Positions 46,301 through 57,230 of a stretch of DNA of 64,000 nt are shown here, piece by piece. The stretch's first letter is position 1; each line of letters opens with the position of its first letter. Origin of the DNA: Anthopleura xanthogrammica (Eukaryota; Cnidaria; Anthozoa; Actiniaria; Actiniidae); the NCBI GenBank assembly GCA_964019055.1, contig OZ025212.1, positions 5,214,766 to 5,278,765 of the forward strand, given 5' to 3'. The translations under genes and the position numbers were made by a program. Under the pieces are notes generated by a model. That model searched no databases. It saw only the letters and a program-made list of their open reading frames with translations, and was not told where the DNA came from.

Positions 46301-47340
46301 CGCATTCTTTTGGATCAAGACCTGAAAAAAAAAAAACCAATCTATTAATTCTCTTATTTTCTCTTCTTAACATATTTTGTTGTGTTGGTTCTGAAAAACA
46401 GTGAAAATCCTTAGAATAATCTACTATAAGAGGTTTCTCCAGGTATTCCTACTTTCCTTAAAAATAGTTTGATTGTAGAATACGTAGATTATTGAATATA
46501 GTATGGTATGGACACCCTAAAGGGGACTCCCTTCCCTCCCTGGGTGCCCTAATAATAGACTTCAATCACGATGATTTGATCTCAAAGCAGTGGTTTTAGG
46601 AGTGACCAACCTGGTTTCTTGCAAAGCCTGCAGCTCCATGGGCACCTTCTGATTGCAATGTCAAATTTTTCAAGACAGTTGTTTTTGCCTGAAAAACCAG
46701 AGCATTGGTCCCATTTGTCTTTACAGTCTTCTGGGGCAATATTAACTGAAACACAACATTACAGATATACCATAAATACCCAATCGGTGTAGAACTGTGA
46801 TTGATTGGATAAGACTGCGTTCATTGCTGATTCATTCAGCTGATTTACACAAATCAATTCTCCCGGGGACAAACATCTTTGTTCACATACCCACCTTTTT
46901 TCCAGTCGACATCCCTTGCACTTATCTCTTTACCCTCATCATCTTCTATTTCAAATTCTACTACTCTGTGCCTTCTGTAATCTAGATAAATGTAAATTTA
47001 ACACTTCAACAAAAAGATCCACAGATTTCTCTCTAAAAATATTGCCTGCGATAAGTTTTTGAGATGTCTGAAAATTTCAATAACTTGCCGCATTCGTAAC
47101 TTGGGCTACCTGTGGTGAAAATAAACCCAGAGTCATAATAGACTGGGCCTCAGTACACGTAGGAAATAATATCAGAAATAAGTTTATGATGTTAGTTTTA
47201 AAATGAGTTTAATTATTCGTTTTTTTCCTTCCCCTTTTTTTTCCCCTTTTCTCATTTTGTTCTTTTTGAGTATTCATACCTTTGCAACTTGAAATAGCAA
47301 GCGAGGCAAGCAGAACTGCAAAGCAGGCAGTCCACTTCAT
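35924..47340 (-). CDS. Giant secreted protein with twelve ShKT domains in four triplets
   Basis: Twenty exons in one frame, about 1191 residues: 47280-47340 (signal [18 protein letters not shown]), 46895-46981, 46611-46745, 46193-46321, 44940-45125, 44466-44537, 44156-44293, 43367-43501, 42786-42985, 42250-42493, 41417-41479, 40533-40670, 39940-40074, 39271-39470, 38739-39027, 38323-38400, 38073-38210, 37773-37907, 36898-37112, 35924-36721. Four modules repeat: charged linker, ShKT a (CPWSCR), ShKT b (LPDYM.QNC), ShKT c (four Cys, SC.KY) plus an ALHP motif. Modules 2 and 3 are followed by Thr/Lys/Pro spacers (TKPGQTT, TQPP repeats). The tail has a short collagen-like [15 protein letters not shown] run, long (Ser-Pro-Glu-Pro) repeats and an acidic-then-basic end. 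Nearly all internal exons are phase 1-1. Probably an extracellular, highly disulfide-bonded scaffold protein; function unproven. Confidence 0.85.
36898..38210 (-). other. ShKT triplet 4 of the giant gene
   Basis: Domain a 38073-38210 (NIDPEDC...CPWSCRFC), domain b 37773-37907 ([16 protein letters not shown]), domain c 36898-37112 (VRCPYW...GYC...CPHSCRKY, four Cys, then [12 protein letters not shown]). The linker exon 38323-38400 is Lys/Arg-rich and ends RYWKL. Confidence 0.85.
37242..37614. repeat. (CAT/CAC)n compound microsatellite
   Basis: About 26 CAT triplets, then mixed CAC/CAT with higher-order CATCACCACCGCCACCCCAC blocks repeating three times. Intron between the b and c exons of triplet 4. 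The His/Thr/Ile open frames across it are artefacts. Confidence 0.95.
39120..39262. repeat. GTAGCCCAGTAATTAT-type degenerate repeats
   Basis: Four to five copies of a roughly 30-base unit around TAGCCCAGTAATTTAT in the intron after domain c of triplet 3. The same repeats occupy the equivalent intron of triplet 2 (about 42590-42775), supporting module duplication with introns. Confidence 0.75.
39271..40670 (-). other. ShKT triplet 3 of the giant gene
   Basis: Domain a 40533-40670, b 39940-40074, c 39271-39470. The c exon and its flanking intron bases appear identical to those of triplet 2 at 42786-42985, whereas the a and b exons have diverged. Confidence 0.85.
40796..41310. repeat. GATGATGGTGAT compound microsatellite
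   Basis: Over 500 bases of GATGAT, GGTGAT and ACAGGAT units with longer internal duplications (for example GATGATACAGGATGATGGTG). Lies in the intron between linker exon 41417-41479 and domain a of triplet 3. Confidence 0.93.
41480..42249. other. Intron of the giant gene
   Basis: AT-rich unique sequence between the Thr/Lys/Pro exon and the basic linker exon. No further exon recognised. Confidence 0.55.
42786..44293 (-). other. ShKT triplet 2 of the giant gene
   Basis: Domain a 44156-44293 (NITPENC...CPWSCRFC), b 43367-43501 ([16 protein letters not shown]), c 42786-42985 (four Cys; [12 protein letters not shown]). Preceded by linker exon 44466-44537 ending VEWNK. Confidence 0.85.
43572..43990. 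repeat. 54-bp minisatellite in intron, ~7.5 copies
   Basis: 54-base period built of two half units sharing GAAGCCATTT (GAAGCCATTTATATGTTTAG and GAAGCCATTTGTTTCCCAAG). A multiple of three with no stop in one minus-strand frame (18-residue [18 protein letters not shown] repeats) that runs into the domain b exon. A related, decayed sequence is in the equivalent intron at about 40140-40380. Confidence 0.92.
44680..44825. repeat. Dispersed TTTGATCAGCCCAGAGGTTG repeat
   Basis: About 55-base units (TTTCAGGGTTTGATCTGTGG, GTTAGCNNTGCCCTGACTTT, GATCAGCCCAGAGGTTG) in two to three copies here. Others occur at about 51000-51045, 53030-53160, 53325-53365, 56885-57020 and, inverted, 63045-63195. No terminal repeats seen; class unknown. 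Confidence 0.8.
44940..46745 (-). other. ShKT triplet 1 of the giant gene
   Basis: Domain a 46611-46745 (NIAPEDC...CPWSCRLC), b 46193-46321 ([16 protein letters not shown]), c 44940-45125 (four Cys, SCKKY, then PIQALHPLQ). Most diverged of the four triplets. Preceded by exon 46895-46981 ending DVDWKK. Confidence 0.85.
45126..46192. other. Intron of the giant gene
   Basis: About 1.07 kb between domains c and b of triplet 1. No exon or named repeat recognised; short TGCATGTTGCTTGTTGCATG repeats near 45.33-45.38 kb. Confidence 0.5.
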
Positions 47341-48636
47341 TCTTCGTTTGGTCTGCCTTTTGTAAGAGAACAAAATATAATAGACTTTAAATACATTTTA
47401 TTCACATATGGATCTCAATGTTTCCAAAATCTCTGAGTTAGTACATATTATAAAGGTCATGCCTGATATTAAATTTGAAATTTTTTTAAGCTTTTGATCA
47501 CAACACAAATTCTTTTTTCTCTGTAGAATTCTCGAATAACGCTTTGGTCTTCATCAGTACATGAATCAATGTTATTAATTCATTCACATAACTCCATAGG
47601 GAAAAATCTTTATAAAATTTGATCAAAAAACTTAAAACATCAAATATAATTCAACCCGACACAGATGGATATCCATGAATGCCTGATATTACTTTCATTA
47701 ATATTTTTTTTCATTTTTGATCCGTTTACATAACAGAATCTGCCAGTAGCTGAAGTGGCCATGCAATAAAAGAAAAAAATTACCTTTATCACACGTTACG
47801 AGATACCTTAAATCCCAAGCCGAGATCTCTGTAACAACCTGGGTGTTATATCATAAATCCTACTGTGTTTGTTTAGTTACCTATCACATTCCACTTATTT
47901 TCTCGTCATTCAATTGTTTACTAGCCTACGGTAGCTTGTTCTTTTAACCTGAATATTTTGACTACCCGATCTTTGATACAAAACCCGAAAAAAAATATTT
48001 TTAAACAATTAGTCAAAATAGAAAAATGACATACCTGTTTAGGAAGAGTTCGAGTCGTTTTTTGGTTGAATATTTTTTCCTGAAGATCTATTTAAACAAT
48101 ACTATTAGTGTTGCTATTAATGGAAAACGAATGAAAAGAGACCAAGATTGAATAAAAAATTCATGTCCTTATGGTCAGGTTTTCTCTTAAGAAAAACGTG
48201 GAAAACAGGTTGGTGTATTGAGCAGCTACATGGAGTTTTAAACTCCATTATATTCATCAGCTTTGAAATCGTCCGCTTCGCTGGCTCGTAAAACAAGACG
48301 CAGTTTCACAATCTTGGAATTTCTCCTTTCCCTGCCTCCCTTAGAAAAAAGGAAGGAAAAAATTGAAGCAAGGAAAAAAGTAGAAAAATCATAATTTGAT
48401 ATGTTATACTTTTTTGGGAGTACGTATTTTATCACAATCAAAATCAGCTTGAGTGATTTATTATGCCATTAATTATACATTACTTTCTAGATGTTATTAT
48501 TATTATTATTATTTCTTGATACTTTACCTAATTAGTATATTATTACCTTTATTCAGATATACTTTATTTTAAAATCTATCCTATCTTATTCTCTTTTTAT
48601 CATCTTTTTATCAAACCCTCCGATATTTTCATTTTT
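47341..48636. other. Upstream region of the giant gene
   Basis: No coding sequence. An acceptor-like AAAGGCAG lies 15 bases before the ATG. A donor-like CTAAACAGGTATGTC (minus strand, near 48031-48045) could end a 5' untranslated exon. Confidence 0.4.
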
Positions 48637-48937
48637 TTAAATAAATCGCTTCGACGGTTCGGACATCGGAGCTGGTTCGGAACTTGGCATCGGAGCTGGT
48701 TCGGGAGCTTTGGAGGCGTAATTAGTGCAGTTGTGTGGACACTTCATTTGCAAATTTTTATCATTAGTTTAAGAATCGTTATCAGTGCGCATGCGATTTT
48801 ATCCCGAATTTCTCACCTTTTGTTTAAACCTTCTTTTGTTTTTAATTAAACAAAAGAATGTGAGAAAATTGGGATAAAATCGCATGCGCACTGATAACGA
48901 TTCTTAAACTGTGAATTGGTTATTGTCGATGTAGTTA
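48637..48937 (-). pseudogene. Relic ShKT domain-c exon interrupted by a palindrome
   Basis: Minus-strand frame LQMKCPHNCTNYASKAPEPAPM...SKRFI ends at a stop at 48637 and matches the second half of domain c (CPxSCxxY, no sixth Cys) followed by a short Pro/Glu tail. Upstream the exon is cut by a 145-bp palindrome (48766-48910). Beyond it an acceptor (TTTCAG) and INYIDNNQF remain. The remaining exons of a gene were not found, so this is the remnant of another cluster member. Confidence 0.65.
48766..48910. mobile_element. 145-bp foldback element
   Basis: Arms of about 65 bases beginning AGTTTAAGAATCGTTATCAG with the mirror ending CGATTCTTAAACT, and with GTGCGCATGCGATTTTATCC inside. Inserted in the relic ShKT exon. 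Confidence 0.8.
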
Positions 48938-50080
48938 ATCTCTGAAACGAAAGAAAATTTCTAATTTCTAATTTGAACATTTGCCTGGCGGACAGTATTC
49001 ATTAACTTACTTTGAGGTGCTGTCATCATCCATGGCGGCTTGGCCTTGATTCGCATGGCATTATGGGATCCATTTACGACAAAATGGCGCCATTTTTACC
49101 CTTACGCCCATGATTTACGTGGAATACGGGCAACAAATTCGTGCAACTTTATCCGTATTCGTGCAACTTTATCCGTATTCGTACAACTTCGCTCAACATT
49201 GTTGCGTTGCAGAGCGGCTCCTGTTGCTCGTATTACCACCACGTGCACGTGCAACAACAAAATTTTGTTGCGCGACTTTGTTGCAGAAGTAAAAGCTCTT
49301 TCTACTTTCTGCAACAAAGAAAATTTGTTGCGCGCGGGATGGTAATACGAGAAACATGCAGTTCGAAGGTGAAAATCGGCATGAACTGACATATGTTCGA
49401 ATACGAGACAAACGGTGAGCTTGCAATGATAGAGACATGTGGATAATTGTCCAAGGTGTTAAAAAAGGTCTCTATCATTGCAAGGTCACCTCATGTCTCG
49501 CTTCGATTCAAAGGCACGGCTAAATTCCAAGATGGCGCAGGGAAATGTGAAGGGGACAATTCTAGGGCCATTTTGTTTTTTTATCAGCAATATATATTTG
49601 GTTGAAGGGATCTCTTCTGGAATACGGATCATCTGTGCTAGAAAAGTTACAGTAAGTCAAAGCCCCAAAACTGACCTTTCGTTAAAGAAATACGTGTAAT
49701 AAAAAGTGGTGTAGCTTATTCAAGTGTACCACATTCATCCCTCGTAGATGAGCAACGTTAATTCAATCCCATAAAATAGTTTTTGATTTTTGCAATTTCA
49801 AGCTGACCACTACTTTAAGAGACAACTCAAAAATAATCTACCTCATCGTATTATTTTTATACTTTGTATTTATTTTTACAATTTTTGACATCAAAATTGA
49901 TAAAAATTTATCAAAAATTTTATAATACTTGCAATTAACTCTCTTTGAATTTGAGAAAGTTGATTCATTTCTGAACTTATTACTTTGTCCAAAAATGTAG
50001 TGTTCACAGCATATTGATGCTGATAAACCAGAAAGATAACGCGGGTACTGATGAACACGTGAAAGAAAGTGTTACTGCTT
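48938..50080. other. Intergenic region with inverted repeats
   Basis: Holds a GC-richer block with inverted GTTGCGC/GCAACAAA motifs (about 49100-49360) and a short inverted repeat around 49413-49490 (TTGCAATGATAGAGAC). Poly(A)-type TTTATT for the next gene is near 49870. No gene. Confidence 0.5.
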
Positions 50081-52946
50081 CTAATTGTCGTGCTTCTTGG
50101 TGTACTTCTTAGTGTGTTTCCTCTTTTTCTTGTCATTCATTTTCCTTTTTCTGTGCTTCTTATCCGAGTCTTTTGGCATGTCACCAGATGCTGGTTCATA
50201 CTGAGGAGTGGTTGGACTAGGTGCGGGTGCTGGTTGGGGTGTTGGCTGGGGTGCTGGCATCGGTGTTGGCTGGGGTGCTGGCATCGGTGTTGGCTGGGGT
50301 GCTGGTTGGGGTGTTGGCTGGGGTGCTGGTTGGGGTGTTGGTTGAGGGTAAGGTGCTGGTTGGGGTGTCGGCTGGGGCGCTGGTTGGGGGAAAGGTGAGG
50401 GGGTAGTAGGTGTGGTAGGGGGAGGAGGAGCGGTTGTTGGAGGAGGTGGGTAAGGACCAGGACTAGGTTGTGGATATGGGCCTGGGTATGGGGTTGGATA
50501 CGGCCTAGGTGTAGGGTACGGATAAGGACTAGGAGTTGGATAAGGTGAGGGATAGGGATAAGGCGATGGATAGGGATAAGGATATTGCTGGTACTGATAA
50601 GGATGGAGGGCACTCACTGGGTATGGGTAAGGTTTAGGTGCTTCTGGGATGTTTTTGTATCTGCGGCAACTGTATGGACATTTCAAATTAATATCAGGAG
50701 TTGATCTACAAAATCCTGCTTTTGCCCATTGGGGACAGCGAACGTCTTCATCGTCGTACTTGTTTTCTATAGCAACAGAAAAGTTCATTTCAGTTTTTAA
50801 AAAAATGGCAATATTTGTAGGAAACAAAGTAGTGGTAGTACACTCCGAGTGCACCTCTAAACCTCTGTATTCTCGATTTCGATTCCCAAACTCGGCATCA
50901 TATGCGAGTACGGTTTGTTAGGTCTCTCCCTTGATTTGAGTGTTTTTCTCTGGTTTTCCTCCCTCCTCAAAACCTAACACGCTAAATTTCGATTCGATGT
51001 ATGAGGTAGCCGTGCCCTGACTTTGATCAACCCACAGGCTGTTCTAGTCGAGCTTAATGCACAATTTGTCGTGTAAATGTTTCTATTAACACCCGGAAAT
51101 GATCTAACATGAGTACTAACTGACCTGGACCACACAGCTGGCACGATTTCTTGCAGTTTTGTAACATGTAGTCCGGCAGGCGAACACAGTCATTACTTTC
51201 GGCCCAGCGTGGACAATTGCCTAGGTTTAAATCTTTGCATACCCTGCCAGTCGAAACTGTAAAACAAGTTGAAATTATCAAAGATATTGAAAATTTCAAG
51301 ATTTCCTTTTCACTAAAATAGTAGTCGGAAAATACTGTGGGTGGCCAGTTTCAGGGTTTTCTTGCATGTCAATGGTTCTAACTCGTCCTCCTCTCTCCTT
51401 TCAGCCCTCTCCTTATTCTCCTCCTCCTTTTCCTCCACTTTTTCCTCTTCACTCTTCACAAATTCCCATGGAGTTGACAGTGATACCTTTATTAAACGGA
51501 CATCTTGTTCCACGGTCCCGATTTTTTTACATATTTACTGTCAATCAAACCTCTATTCATCGGACACCCTTTATTAAGCGGGCACCAGGCAAAGTCCCGA
51601 AGGTGACCACTTAATAGAGGTGCCACTGTAGTACTATCTGACATTGTGTTCAGGACCAGTAAACATATAGTAAGAATACTTACGCCCTTTCTTGCTGCAA
51701 AATCGGCAGCTCCATGGACATTCTTCTTTCATTTTGGAAAACTGCTGAAGACACTGACCATCATCAGCCAGCTCGCTACACTCATCCGGATTTAAGTCGT
51801 TACAATCTTCAGGTGCAATACTCACTGGAATAAGAAAAAAGAAGTAACATTAAATCATATAGGATAGAGTTTTTCTTAACTATATTTTTGGCATGTAGTA
51901 GACTGTGAAGCCATAGAGTACATATATATGGCGCTATATAAATGTAGAATATTATTATTATTAATAAGCCACCTTAATGACATTTTTCAGTTCTCGTTCC
52001 CAGACCCTTCAGAACCTCAGGTATGAAAACGAAGGTTTTGATTTTTCGTTAGAAAGCAGAGAATTTTCTTGGTACGAGAATGTGGCATTTTTATGCTGTG
52101 ATATTCTTTATTAGTATCATCGATATGCGACTGCTTGTTAACATCAAATGTGGAATGATCAAGAACTGGCCAATCAAAATTTATCACAGCGGAAGTACGT
52201 GTACAGACATCGGTGCCACAATCATTCCTCTTTTATGGTTTACCATGCACGGGTGTATTTGATCAAGTCCTGAAAATAATTTCCCCGGCCCGCTACATGG
52301 CGCAATCTTTCCTTCCTTGTTGCCAATAATGCCTTGGAGTTGTATTTGATCTCGGTCTGAGCAACATGTCGCTTCATCAAACAAGTTCGACTTCCCGGTG
52401 ATTTCTCGAATGACACACCGCATAAAAATGATTTTGCGTTGTGCATGCATATGTATTTTTCTAGTGTAGATAATGGCGAACTAAACCGACGAGTCACGTG
52501 ATCATTTCCCGCCATTTTTAGATGCCAAGTGCAGTGATTTTGAAAATACAAACTTCAACTCGTGAAATAGTTTATTTAATGACTTTATATACATACATTC
52601 TTTCCAGTCAATGTCTTGCTCGCGCACGCGCATGGAGGAAGAACCGCTGTCAAACCCGCTGTCTGAACCGCTGGCGCTTGACTCGGTATTGTCTTGTTCT
52701 CCAGAAGAAAAACCTTTTAAAATCGAGAAGGAAAATAAAATTTTTAAGAATTTCCATAGAAAATGTTTTTCTGATTTACATTCTTTTCAGTATCTCTGGA
52801 AAAAAACGTTCTTTGGGCTTGATTCTCTCCCAGATTTTTCATTATAAAGAACAACTGACGTCATTGAAGTCGTCATGGTTACCTGTGGCATTAGCATCGT
52901 AAATCAGCGCTCCGGCTAACAATAGGATTAGAATAGTTTTATACAT
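50081..52946 (-). CDS. Secreted three-ShKT protein with Tyr-Pro / Pro-Gln tail
   Basis: Exons 52883-52946 (signal [20 protein letters not shown]), 52597-52713 (Ser/Gly/Asp-rich spacer ending DIDWKE), 51684-51824 (ShKT a, six Cys), 51125-51256 (ShKT b, six Cys, LPDYMLQNC), 50081-50766 (ShKT c, four Cys, CPYSCRRY, then [12 protein letters not shown] and tail). All in phase, about 379 residues. The tail begins with [14 protein letters not shown] repeats, continues as PQPTPQPAP repeats and ends very basic ([15 protein letters not shown]). A Tyr-Pro tail of this type recalls extensible structural proteins; that is analogy only. An acceptor (TTTCTAG) six bases before the ATG implies a 5' untranslated exon, possibly ending at the GAGGTAAGT donor near 54470-54480. 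Confidence 0.88.
51905..51963 (+). mobile_element. Retroelement 3' tail (GGCGCTATATAAAT-ATTn)
   Basis: TGGCGCTATATAAATGTAGA followed by (ATT)n resembles the 3' tails of CR1/L2-type LINEs and derived SINEs. Short relic in the first part of an intron. Confidence 0.45.
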
Positions 52947-55668
52947 CTTGCCCTAGAAATCATACAGAAAAATATGAACGAGAAAAACAATTAAAGCTAG
53001 AAACCCAACATACTAAATTCAATTCTATATGTGAGTTAGCTGTGCCCTGACTTTGATCAGCCCAGATATTGTTTCAGGGTTCAATCTGTGAGTTAGCTGT
53101 GCCCTGACTTTGATCTTTGATCAGCCCAGAGGTTGTTTCAGGGTCCCATCTGCGAGATAGGTGGCGTAGCTAGGACCCAGGATCTGGGAGGCACCTAGGA
53201 TAAAAACTAATTGCGGCAAAAATTTGTGAGGGCACGTGGCCGCCCCCCACTACGCCAGTGCCATTGGCATCATACATTAAAGGATCCCTGCCCCTCCCTT
53301 GCTACGCCACTGTGTGACATAGCCTTGCCTTGATGTAGATCAGCCCAGAGGTTGTTTCATTGATCGATTATATTGGTGTTTGGTTCGGCGATGTGAAACC
53401 AAAATCATACCAGCCAGAGAAACATAGTTTAAGCAACATTAGAATAACGAGAGAGGAAGAAAAGACAAAGACATTCAATCCTTGTGAACACTTTAAACAA
53501 TTACCCAAAAACTAAGACCCGAAAATAGTCCAGGAAATAATACACTAGTACTTACATACATTGTAAAGTCGAATGTATTAAGTATATCTAATTATACTAA
53601 CATTTTATTGATTTTCGTTTTAGACAAATTGTTCAAGGGAAAAATCCAAGATGGCCGCCGAGAACGATCACGTGACAAGTTCGCTCGAGTATTTCATTAC
53701 CGGTAAGTATCTGTACTTTCAATCTGTTATTCTTACATTCTTTTAAATATTGTTGTATTCTTCTACAATTGTGTAAAATTCATAATAATTTTTGTTTTTG
53801 AATTCTTAAAATGAATTATCGATAATAGATAATTAATTTCATTGGCATTTTTAAAAAAACTCGAAAACTATTCTTATTTTTATCTACCCCTTCCTTCCGA
53901 TTCTTTTATCGCAAATCAGGTCTTTTTTGGTCCTTTGACATCTGTAGTCTTTCTTTTAAAAAAACGATTTGGCAAAGTGAAACTGAACGCCCATTATTGA
54001 TGAAACAGACTTCTTCATAAATTGAATTTGTTTATCGAATTTAAAATTGACTGTTATGGTTTTTGAACACCTTTGATGACAACAATTATAAAATATATTT
54101 TCTATTTGTGGCTCTATGCTTTATAATTCCTACGTATACGATGCTTTCAGAATTAATTTTCGTAATTTCTGTCGTAAACAAACAGTTTATTTTGTCAGTT
54201 GATTTTTGATGCTTTGTCACAAAACAACACTGATACGACACATCATACACAAATTTTCTATATTCGAGAGGTAACGGCCTTGAAAAGTACTTGAATTGAA
54301 AATTGAAATCGGGAAAAAAAGACAAAGGAGAACTAGAAATCACTAAAAATAATTTGAGATTTCTTAAGTCGATTCTCTCAGGAATAACCTATTTTACGTA
54401 TTAATCCATGCAAGACTCAAAAACCCAAAAGAAAAAAAAACTAGAAAATAAAACCACAAAGGCATTGCAACTTACCTCTTATCGCTCCCAACGGGGTAGT
54501 TTTAGAGTGATGGCTTGAATGCAAAGAAACAAGGTATAACGGCGGCTCTATAGTATGCATGAGCGGGTGCAAGCGACTGGTTTGACCTGATTTTTACTGA
54601 CCAATACACTTAAGACAGGTCAAGCGTTTCAAACAAGTATTAGCTTAGTCTAAATAAACGTTAGCATTTTCTATGAAATTTCCAGTACCAATCTTAAATT
54701 TGCACAGCTCTTTAAAGTAAAACAATGCTAAAAAAAAAACTTTATTTTGTGTAAATGTGAGATTTCCTGAAGTCCAACTTCGTGTGAAATCGGAGGTGGT
54801 GGGTTGGAAGAGATGGATGAGTGGGTGGATTTGAATTCTCGACGAAGATGGAGGGTGAAAGAGCAAAACGTACAGAAATTGATTATTCCTTCTCTGATTT
54901 TTGATATTTTATAATTTTTTTAATATGTTTGCTTTTTTTAGCTGCGTTCTTTCTTGACTCCTTTAACAATCATTTAAAAAAACCACCTTAGAATCAGCTA
55001 TCTCCAGTCCCTAATCCTCGTGCCATTGTTTGGTTCGTAAAGAAAATATTTTACAAATCACCAAAAATGCGACTGAAATCGAGATGTTGTTATGAAATTC
55101 AAGATTCAATTCATTATTTTTAAAAAAACATCGAAATTCAAAGTGAAATATTCCATTCTTTTTTCATGGTGCCAGGGACGCTTGAGCCGTCCTGATTGTT
55201 ATTTTGGTTCGATGTTAGCGCGCACGTCACTCGATATGCAAGGTGAAGACAACCTGCTCCGAGGTCAAAGAACATTTTGGATACGAGTTTCAAAAAGACC
55301 AGTTGTGTTATTGGAACCAGTAAATTCGTGCAAAAATTTACCCAGTCAATGGCTAATGAGGTAATCCAAAGATAAACAAAGACGAAAAAGTTAAAAGGAA
55401 TTACTTAAAAGTATTACTAAATTTTGTGTCATTGAGAATTACTCAAAAAGGTCTAGATTTATTGACCCGGGTTTCCAACGTATTCCCGGGTATTTCTTCA
55501 TTTTCTCGCCTTGCGTTTTTTCTTCTTTTCGTTCTTTCTTTCTCCCTTCATTTTCGTTATCCCCTAGACTGTTTGCCCACAACAGGCCGCTGAATTGAGG
55601 TATCGCGGTTTCAGATAATCAAACGTTGTTTATGTGGTCGTATTATTTTTACGACTAGATTTTTGATA
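52947..55668. other. Upstream/intergenic region
   Basis: Contains dispersed repeat copies (53.03-53.16 and 53.33-53.36 kb), a TGGCGTAGC inverted-repeat element (about 53160-53315) and a possible 5' untranslated exon donor near 54470. Otherwise AT-rich with no gene recognised. Confidence 0.5.
53160..53315. mobile_element. MITE with GTGGCGTAGC ends
   Basis: GGTGGCGTAGCTAGG at the left, GCTACGCCACTG at the right, GC-rich interior. The end sequence matches a MITE type common in many animals, usually attributed to Harbinger-like transposases. Confidence 0.6.
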
Positions 55669-56011
55669 GACCTTTTTACCAATACGACGGCCATCTTGGA
55701 TTCTATTGTTTTAAGTAAGACATTATGGGATGCCGAGGGGTCAAATGTGGAAACTAAGCATATACGGTGGCGGGGTAACTTTCTCAAATAATTCTACGCT
55801 CAGTTTCGTGTTTCACATATCGCTCCAACTACCAGCAAATTCAATTGGTTTTTAGATGTGTTTCTCAGTGGATAACCTTAAATTATATAAAAAAGACACC
55901 CTGACCGCTGTGCATATACTATGTATTTTCCAATAATTGCCCCCTCTGTATCCCATAATGTCTTACTTAAAACAATAGAATCCAAGATGGCCGCCGTATC
56001 GGTAAAAGGTC
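55669..56011. mobile_element. 343-bp MITE with ~70-bp inverted repeats
   Basis: GACCTTTTTACCAATACGAC and complement with GGCCATCTTGGATTCTATTG, AGTAAGACATTATGGGAT in both arms. Flanked by TA dinucleotides (55667-55668, 56012-56013). Confidence 0.82.
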
Positions 56012-57230
56012 TATTTCACATCATTCTTTATGTGCTTTAAAGTCTCTAAGCACACCGAGGTCCAATAATATATATTTGTCCCGTCCACTAGAATCCTCTT
56101 TTGTCGATCGATCCCTAACAGTCCTCCAAGGTCCTCTCCAGGTCAATGGTGTGGGGTCTCAAGAGACCCTTTATTTGAAGAGCCCCAAAAGGCCTTCAGA
56201 CTCATTCAAGGTACTCCGAGGTCCCTTCAGCCTCTACCTCTCCAAGCCCCATTGAAGCAAACTCATTACTAAGGTAAGATGCATAGCATTTATTTAAGCA
56301 AGTAAATCATGATACATAATAATGTTATGTCAATGCTTTGGAAAAGTTACTTGGTCTTTAAATTAATTACTGTTTGTTCGTTGGAATGAACATTGAATCC
56401 TATTGGTTATCCGTGCTGCGTTTTAGCCAATCACCGCCGACTAATGCTGTACAATGCCAATATACACTTATTCCTCTCACAGCACATCAAATATACATAT
56501 ATTAAATTCTTATATTAATGTAAAATCCCTCTCTTAAATCTGTCCTTTTTTGGTAACATTTTTGTCACCTGTTCCTGTAATCTGATTCGATCTGAACTCC
56601 GTCTGATTCCACGTGTTTTTGCTTAGAAATGCATAACCACGGGATCAGATCTTGCCCGTCTCCATATTGTGTCCATATATACATTGAATTTATTCAGTAA
56701 AAGTAAATTTGGAGTAGAATTGATAGTAGATATTTCATACAAATGATATCTTGTGTATGAAGAGTTGACTTAGGTAACCCGGTCACGGGGCTTATCTTCA
56801 GCATCTGAAAAAAATATAGAGACGCGTTATTATGATGAACACTCGATGATCAGAAAAACCCAACTCACTAGATTTCAATCTGAACTATAAGTTAGCCTTT
56901 GCCCTGACTTAGATCAGCCCAGTGGTTGTTTCAGGGTTTAGTTAGCCGTACCTTGACTTAGATCAGCCCAGTGGTTGTTTCAGGGTATAGTTAGCCGTGC
57001 CCTGGACTCGGTCCAGAGATTATTTCAGAGCTCGATCAAATTGAAGGTTTTATGATGGTGGTGGTGATGATGCTAATGATAGTGGACTCCAAATTTTAAT
57101 TCTTTTCAACTCACGTGTCATTCCCTTAAGTACTATCATGTACTATTCCTTTTATTTACCGATGAAGCCAGAGAAAATATATCATAAAAGTTGCTATAGT
57201 TAATAGGCATTAAACTGTACCTTAAGGAGC
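56012..57230. other. Intergenic region
   Basis: No gene. Contains a dispersed-repeat block (56885-57020) and, near 57151, an AATAAA-type signal on the minus strand just downstream of the next gene. Confidence 0.5.
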
